From Atrichornis clamosus (lineage: Eukaryota > Chordata > Aves > Passeriformes > Menuridae): a DNA stretch of 64,000 nucleotides. Both the position numbers and the translations under genes were made by a program. The stretch is taken from NCBI GenBank assembly GCA_013400975.1, contig WBMZ01009028.1, positions 84,750-148,749 of the forward strand, in the 5' to 3' direction. This document shows, in pieces, positions 58,384 through 64,000 of this stretch. The first letter of the stretch is position 1; each line of letters begins with the position of its first letter. The notes below the pieces were generated by a model. The model was not told where the DNA came from. It saw only the letters and a program-made list of their open reading frames with translations, and searched no databases.

Positions 58384-59826
58384 CACTGAGTCACAAAATC
58401 TTTAGGATCAGAAGGAACCACTGGAGCCTATCTAATCTAACACTCCTGCTGAAGGGAATGTTACCTACAGCAGGTTGTTCAGGAATATGTTCAGGAATAT
58501 TGGTTTTGTGTGTCTCCACAGATGGAGATTCCACAATATCTCTGTGCTGGACTTGCTCCAGTTTGTTTATCTCTCTCTTGTACTGGGGAGTGCAGGGCTG
58601 GTCACAGCACCTATGATAAGTACCAACATTGGAAGTATCATCTCCCTCTACCTGCTGGCTTGGCTCTGCCTAGTGCTTCCCAAAGGTTTCCAGGGTGCAG
58701 TGGTGACTCAAGTTCAGTTTCTTATCCAGCAGGATCCCAACCCTTCTCTGGAGAGCTGCTTTCCTTCCATTTGCCCCTCCCAGCCTATGCTGGTGCATGG
58801 GGTTATTTCTCCCCAAATACCTAACTTGACATTTATTTCCCCAAACATCATGAGATTTATGTTGGCTTATTTCTCCACACTCTTTAGGTCCCTTGGAATG
58901 GCAGCATAGCAGCATAGCCATCTGGTGTATCAGCCACTCCTCCCCGACATTTATCATCTACAAGCTTGTTCTTGGCATGCTCTGTTCATCCTTCAGTTCG
59001 TTAATGAAGGTGTTAAACAGTGCTGACCCCCGTATCAGCCTCAGGGGTACATTAGTGATTGTCTTTCAGCCAGGCTTTGTACTGCTGATCACAACAACCA
59101 TCTGAGTCTGGCAGTTCAACCAGTTCTCAATCTACTTTCCTGTCCACTTATCTAGTCTGTATTTTGTCAGTGTATCTGTAAAAAAGTTATGTGAGACTGT
59201 CAAAAGCCTTACTGAAGTAAAGATAAACCACATCCACTACTCTCTTGCTAGTAAGGACCAAAGTGTAGAAGGCATTGAGTACCTCAGCCTTATCTGTGTT
59301 GACTGCCACTACAGACTGTGTCCTGCATTCAGCAGGCCCACACCACCCCTAGCCTTCCTTAAGTTGCTGATATGCCTGTAGAAGCCTTTTATATTGCCTT
59401 ATGTGTCCCTCACTGGGGTCAGCTTCAGATGGGCTTTGACATTTCTAACTCCATCGCTACACACTTGGACAGAGTTCTTCCTGTGTCACTTGTCCCTGCT
59501 GCCACCTCTTGTTGGTTCCTTGTGATCGATGAGTTTTGTCAGGGGCTCCCTGTTCATCTGTGCAGGTGTCCTTCCCGCACACTGGGATAGCCAAATCTTG
59601 AGCTTGGAGGAGGTGATCCTTGAACAAAAATCAAACAGCTGCCCTGAACTGCTCTTTTCTCCAGAACTGTACTCTGTGTGGCTCCTCCAAGCAGGTCCCT
59701 GAGGGGACAAAATGTAATCTTTCCTAGAGTACAGGAAAGCTGTACAACTAGTACAGCTAGTTGCCTTGTTCCCTCCTTTCTGGATCCTGAACTCCACACC
59801 TCATGATTGCTCCCAGCTACAGTCCC
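58384..59826 (-). mobile_element. CR1-type LINE, 3' portion (left of nested LTR)
   Basis: The plus strand reads as reverse-complement CR1. It begins at the 3' end (gagtcacaaaatctttagga), passes through the RT C-terminal region (CHHTLE-type frame KLNLSHHCTLE on the minus strand at 58670-58957) and the tctggtgtatcagccactcc and gtcaaaagccttactgaagt blocks. Near 59255 it jumps to a more 5' part (gaaggcattgagtacctcag, cttggaggaggtgatccttg), indicating an internal deletion. It continues to the LTR insertion point at 59826. Frames are broken throughout. The element resumes beyond the LTR. Confidence 0.88.
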
Positions 59827-60356
59827 TGGGTCTGACTGGGATGGAGTTAGTTTTCTGTACCGGTGTAGAAAATACCTGTAGAGTGCTGTGTTTTGGCCTG
59901 GTGGCCAAAGCAATATTGACTACACACCAGTATTTTCAGTATTGCTGACCAGTGCTAACACAGTATCAAGGTCTTCTCTGTTTCCCACTCTGCCTGCCAC
60001 AATGAGGAGGTTGAAGGTGGACACGAGGCTGGGACAGCTGACCCCAGCTGACCAAAGGGGGGGGTTCTATAATATATGACATTGTTCTCAGCAATAAAAC
60101 TGGGAAGGAATTTTCCAGGGGTTGCTGTTGCTCAGGGACTTAGTTGGACATTAGTTGACTAGTGCTAAACAACTGCTTTTGCAAATTTTTCCTTTTTGTT
60201 GTTCTCCCTTCCCCTTCTCCCGCCTGCCCCATTTTTATCTCAACCTACAATTTTTCTCACTTTTGCTACTTTTTTAATTCTTTCCCTCATCCCTCTAGGG
60301 AGGGTAGGGAGTGAGCTGCTGTATGGGGCTGAGATGCCTGTGGGGATTAAATTGCA
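59827..60356 (+). mobile_element. Solo LTR nested inside the CR1
   Basis: A 530-bp block starts tgggtctgactgggatggag and ends ggggattaaattgca, giving TG...CA termini. It is flanked by agtccc (59821-59826) and agaccc (60357-60362), a 6-bp target-site duplication with one mismatch. The interior includes cagctgaccccagctgacca, an AATAAA-like string at 60093-60098 (which may be a mutated TATA region, not a poly(A) signal) and a ttatctcaacc block. These resemble a widespread avian endogenous-retrovirus LTR that I recognise from memory. No internal retroviral genes remain, so it is a solo LTR formed by recombination. A 6-bp duplication is typical of class II (ERVK-like) elements, but the family is not confirmed. 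Confidence 0.85.
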
Positions 60357-60362
60357 AGACCC

Positions 60363-60945
60363 CTGACTAGCTGCTCTTTCTTTGCAAGGATAAAGTACAG
60401 CAGAGCATCTCCCCTTTTTGGCTGCTTGATCATTTGTCTAAAAGTCATCATTAATGCACTGCTGAAACATCTGAGTCACTTGCGCTCTGCTGTATTGTCC
60501 CTCCACCAGATATTGGGGTGATTAAAATCTACACGTGCACCAGGGCCTGTGCATGTGAGGCTTCTACAGTTGTCTAAAGAAGTCCACAAAAATCCAATAC
60601 TTTGGATCAGGTGGTTGACAGCAGACATTCACTGCAGCATTATAGCAATATATAGCAATTTTGGTCTATGCAATGCTTCTGGCCCATGAGCTGTCAGCTG
60701 GCCCATCATTCAGCCCCAGGCAGGACTCTGGTCCGCTCCCTGCAGTGCTCCCACTTCAAGGGCAACTTCTCCTCCTCACCATCATATTCACCCCTTGCAG
60801 AAGTTGAGTTGTGTGAGCTACCCCACCATGTTTCCTGGTCCCAGTGAGACTGTAGCCCTGCCAACTGCGTGCAGACCTCCAAGTCCTCGTGCCTGCACAC
60901 CGAGTGTTGGTGTACAAGCACTTCCAAGAGGCGCTCCCTCATCCT
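60363..60945 (-). mobile_element. CR1-type LINE, 5'-ward portion (right of nested LTR)
   Basis: The sequence resumes the reverse-complement CR1 directly after the LTR. Blocks such as gtcacttgcgctctgctgta, ccagggcctgtgcatgtgag and gagctaccccaccatgtttc match, in order, the part of CR1 that should follow the left fragment. Similarity fades near 60945 (tgtacaagcacttccaagag). It is non-coding and degraded. Confidence 0.82.
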
Positions 60946-62598
60946 GGCTGCTTCTTGATAACATGACTGATGCTATAAAGACCTATCACAACAGAGAACG
61001 CACCAGTTATTGAAACTCAGGACACATTCTTCAGTGTGTTTCTGCTGTAATGGAGATGTGAGATGAAAGGAGGGAGCAGTGGACAATGAATGCTTACTGC
61101 TCTCTGCTCCCAAGATCCACTATGCCTATTTACTCCTAGTTCATGGCAATAGAAAATTATTTGCTCCTCAGAGAGTCAGCAATGATCAGTGCAATATTGA
61201 AATATGTGCTAAAGCTTGAGAGAGGAAAAATGTTGTCTGACTTCTGGAGGGAAATGTCAAGTGAAAGAACTTGAGGATAGGGTGTTCGGACGAAATGTGA
61301 TACTCAAAGGTCAAATGATTGGAAGTAGGTCAAGACTAGATTTGACAAGAAAGGTGAATGTGAAGATAACAGAATATACAGAAATAATAGTAGGACGGGG
61401 AAATGCTAATAACATATAATCCTGCAAATGACAAGAAAAGAAAGGTCAGAAGAAACCAGTACTTTAAAAAAGGATCTATGCTTCATAAATCACATAAAAA
61501 TCACCTGCTCTGTTCTCAGTAAACCTTGACTTTATTTTCTTTGTCCTGGGATGGATGTAGGTTGATGTGATCTGAAATGGAACCAGAGTCATTGTGCTTT
61601 CAAGGGCTTGCTTCCCTATACTTTTCTTCAATGGCTTTCTTTCCTGCATCTCTTGGGTGTGATAATGGCATTCTGTGAATCGTAATAGCAGTGCAGAGCT
61701 TAATTAATGTTTGCAAAACACTTAGATCCTCAGATGCAGTGTGCTATGTGCATTCAGTGCAATGTATTATTGCCAATAAGCAGAGCCTATTTCTAATTCC
61801 AGCAGCAACTCATCTTTGGTGCTTTTTTTGTCACGAGGGCAACCATATGAGGATAGCCAGGAAGGGTCGTGCCAAGGTTCAGTTATCTCACTGTCTCGGC
61901 TTCAGGAGTAGCAGGTGTTTAAGGAACAGATCTGCACCAAAGACAGATGCTTTATCTGGCAAACTCTTCTGGCTTCTAGCAACAAATTTTTAAAGACTTT
62001 GTGATCTGAAGATTACATCCAATACCTGCCTCTGAAGGGAATTCCTGTCCCTGCCTTTTCAGCCAGTGCTTGGTGAGCCAAGGGATTAACCTTGCATACC
62101 CTCTACAGGGTGTTCTCTCCTGTCTAAGAGAGAGAAACTAGATGAAGAAAATAATATTTTTAGTCTGTTCAGTTGCAAGCAAATCTCCGTTTACCATGAT
62201 GACAAACGTATTTGAGTCACTAGAGGAAAAATTATGTGCTATTTGATTCTTTGACATAACTGCTCATGGAAGAGCTCAGTATATCTCCTTTCAGTCCCCA
62301 GAATAGGATGATTTATTGCTTTAAATTTATCAGAATCTTTAAAACCGCAGATTCATTTCTGTGGAGATATAAGTTCTTCATTCTTGTGAGCTAAACAACT
62401 GGATATAGTTGCATTAGTTCATATTAATAAGATGTTAAAATCCTAGCTTTTATACAAATTAAACTAAAGATCATCAGTTCTATGTAAGGAATTGCTTTGC
62501 CTTGCCATTGCCTCACTTTTCCCCTCCCAGCTAACAGACGGTGTTTTATGTATCAACTGGCAGCAGTTTTTGGCCTCCAAAATAGAAATATTTGGAAA

Positions 62599-62645
62599 TA
62601 TACATACATATATTCACACACACACATATACATACATATATATAT
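62599..62645. repeat. (ATAC)/(CA)/(TA) compound microsatellite
   Basis: Tracts tacatacatat, cacacacacacat and tatatatat adjoin; a partial second copy follows the N at 62709. Confidence 0.85.
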
Positions 62646-62794
62646 GAATAAACTGGAACCCTTTTTCTGTTTAATTTGGCTATAATTTTCTGATTTGCCC
62701 AAATAGACNCACACACATATAATATATATATGAATAAACTGGAACCCTTTTTCTGTTTAATTTGGCTATAATTTTCTGATTTGCCCAAATAGAC
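62610..62794. repeat. 86-bp duplicated segment around a single N (likely assembly join)
   Basis: The segment tgaataaactggaacccttt through gcccaaatagac occurs at 62645-62708 and again, identically, at 62731-62794. A lone N at 62709 lies between the copies. The microsatellite before it is also duplicated in shortened form. This fits an unresolved overlap at a repeat-driven contig break and not a biological duplication. Confidence 0.82.
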
Positions 62795-64000
62795 TAATTC
62801 CTAATTTATAACCTTGTTAAGGGAATTCGATCCCATTTATATGGGGAAATGTATAACAACATGCGAGGCTGTGGAAATATTCGGAGAAGTGTGTAATGAA
62901 AGGGCCAATAAAAATGTAAATTATCTCAACTGTATTTATTATATATTTCACCTGGTTCTCTGGCAAGCACCCAACTAAATATTTTGTAGCATGATTTAAA
63001 AAAAATAAATGAATAAACCCATAATATTTGCTTTTAATTATTTGTCACAGAAGGTATCTCTTCAATTTCAAATTAGTCAAGCAGACAGTGTATGTTCACC
63101 AAAATCTCTTTATCTTGGACCTGGATTTTACTCTAGGTGGCAGAATTGCTCTATCTACAGCACATGAAGAACAGATTAAGAAACAAAAAATGGTTAATGA
63201 TATATATCTCCCTAGTGTGAATAATTCTTGTTTCCTAAATCAGCTGCCTTATTTTTCCAATAGTGTCAAATGTATCAGTAAGCAGGTAGAATTCATAAAC
63301 TGTGTTTTTCAAAGGGGAAAAAATAATAAAGTGCTTTTCTTCATAAAAAATGCCTGGCTCAATTAGAAGCTGCAGAATTTTTTGTAAAGTGTAATTGCTA
63401 TGAAACGCTGATAATTGAAGTGACTTTGAGGTAACGTGTTTGAACTGCCATGTATGCATAGTTTCCTAGGAGGGGTTCAGGGTGGGGGAAGAGTTAATCT
63501 TTCCAACAGTGCTGTGTCAAATTCTTTATATGTGAAGGAATTAAATTCTAACACAAAAAGCATGTTAAACAGGGAGATGGGACACTTCAGACACGTTTGT
63601 AAGGAAGCTGTTCTTTCAGGCTAAACTACATATGCATAAACTGTCTGTTCTGTGCATTGTAACAGCCTAGAAGGATTGAGCCCCTCTAAGGGTTGCCCAG
63701 ATTAATACTGTGACAAAAGCTCCACCTTAGATCTTCTGATTCCAAGAATTTTGTTCTGAAACACTGTATACAATTTCTTTGTTATCCAGTGTAATATATT
63801 TTAAGCATAATTTCTTGTGTCCTCCTGCCAGTGTTTCTGAACTTTAGATTACAGGGAAAAAAAAAAGGCTATAAAAGCTTTCAGGAGGAGGGAGGATTAA
63901 ATTAGACTCTTTAGGAGGTCAGACATTTGACGTCTAGAAACTCTTTCTGGAGCTGTGAAGGAGGGTAGAGAATTCCAAGGATGTTCATGTTCTTCCTTCC

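Larger units (their letters stand above)
60946..64000. other. Intergenic sequence, no gene recognised
   Basis: AT-rich sequence with a CA/TA microsatellite and a duplicated segment around a single N (62.6-62.8 kb). Short ORFs (61691-61993, 63028-63366) show no domain or codon signal. Confidence 0.7.

Noticed and set aside
58475..59913. Plus- and minus-strand ORFs of 100-144 codons
   Set aside because: They fall within the CR1 and LTR remnants; no intact frame over the expected element length.
63028..63366. 112-codon ORF near the window end
   Set aside because: AT-rich composition, no family resemblance, no splice or promoter context.

Overview
The window is vertebrate nuclear DNA, most likely from a bird. 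It is AT-rich and intron-dominated. It carries CR1-type LINE fragments, solo LTRs that resemble avian endogenous-retrovirus LTRs from memory, and one multi-exon vertebrate gene. The species was not identified. The ORFs here are exons, repeat-derived ORFs or chance open frames; there is no bacterial-type gene organisation.

The only gene that can be supported is STIM2 (stromal interaction molecule 2), on the + strand. Eleven coding exons, taken here as exons 2-12, lie between 15134 and 43331. They join with GT-AG introns and consistent phases into 673 codons plus a TGA stop. They encode the luminal EF-hand, the SAM domain, one transmembrane helix, the cytosolic coiled coil, the SOAR/CAD Orai-activating region, an acidic segment, a Ser/Pro-rich tail with two SxIP-like motifs, and a lysine-rich C-terminus. 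Exon 1 (start codon, signal peptide) is not seen and should lie upstream, so 1-15133 is read as intron 1. Residue numbers below count from the Asp that opens exon 2, not from the full protein.

Layout: 1-15133 intron 1; 15134-15264 exon 2; 15265-26279 intron 2, with a long antisense CR1 copy (about 16.2-17.6 kb), a 28-bp GC-rich minisatellite containing a 163-N gap (22871-23250), a CpG-rich flank, an AT microsatellite and a short CR1; exon 3; intron 3 with a 1.1-kb minus-strand solo LTR; exons 4-6; intron 6 with a CR1 ending close to exon 7; exons 7-12 (36531-43331); the 3' UTR with candidate poly(A) signals at 43766 and 44276. From about 44.3 kb to 64 kb I see no gene. This stretch holds a CR1 copy (about 58.4-60.9 kb) split by a 530-bp solo LTR, simple repeats, and two single-N joins flanked by duplicated sequence that look like assembly artefacts.

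I found no previously undescribed multi-gene system. The points most worth a second look are the minisatellite/CpG island in intron 2, the nested retroelement with a recognisable target-site duplication, the single-N duplicated joins, and lineage-specific features of the STIM2 tail and of intron 8.
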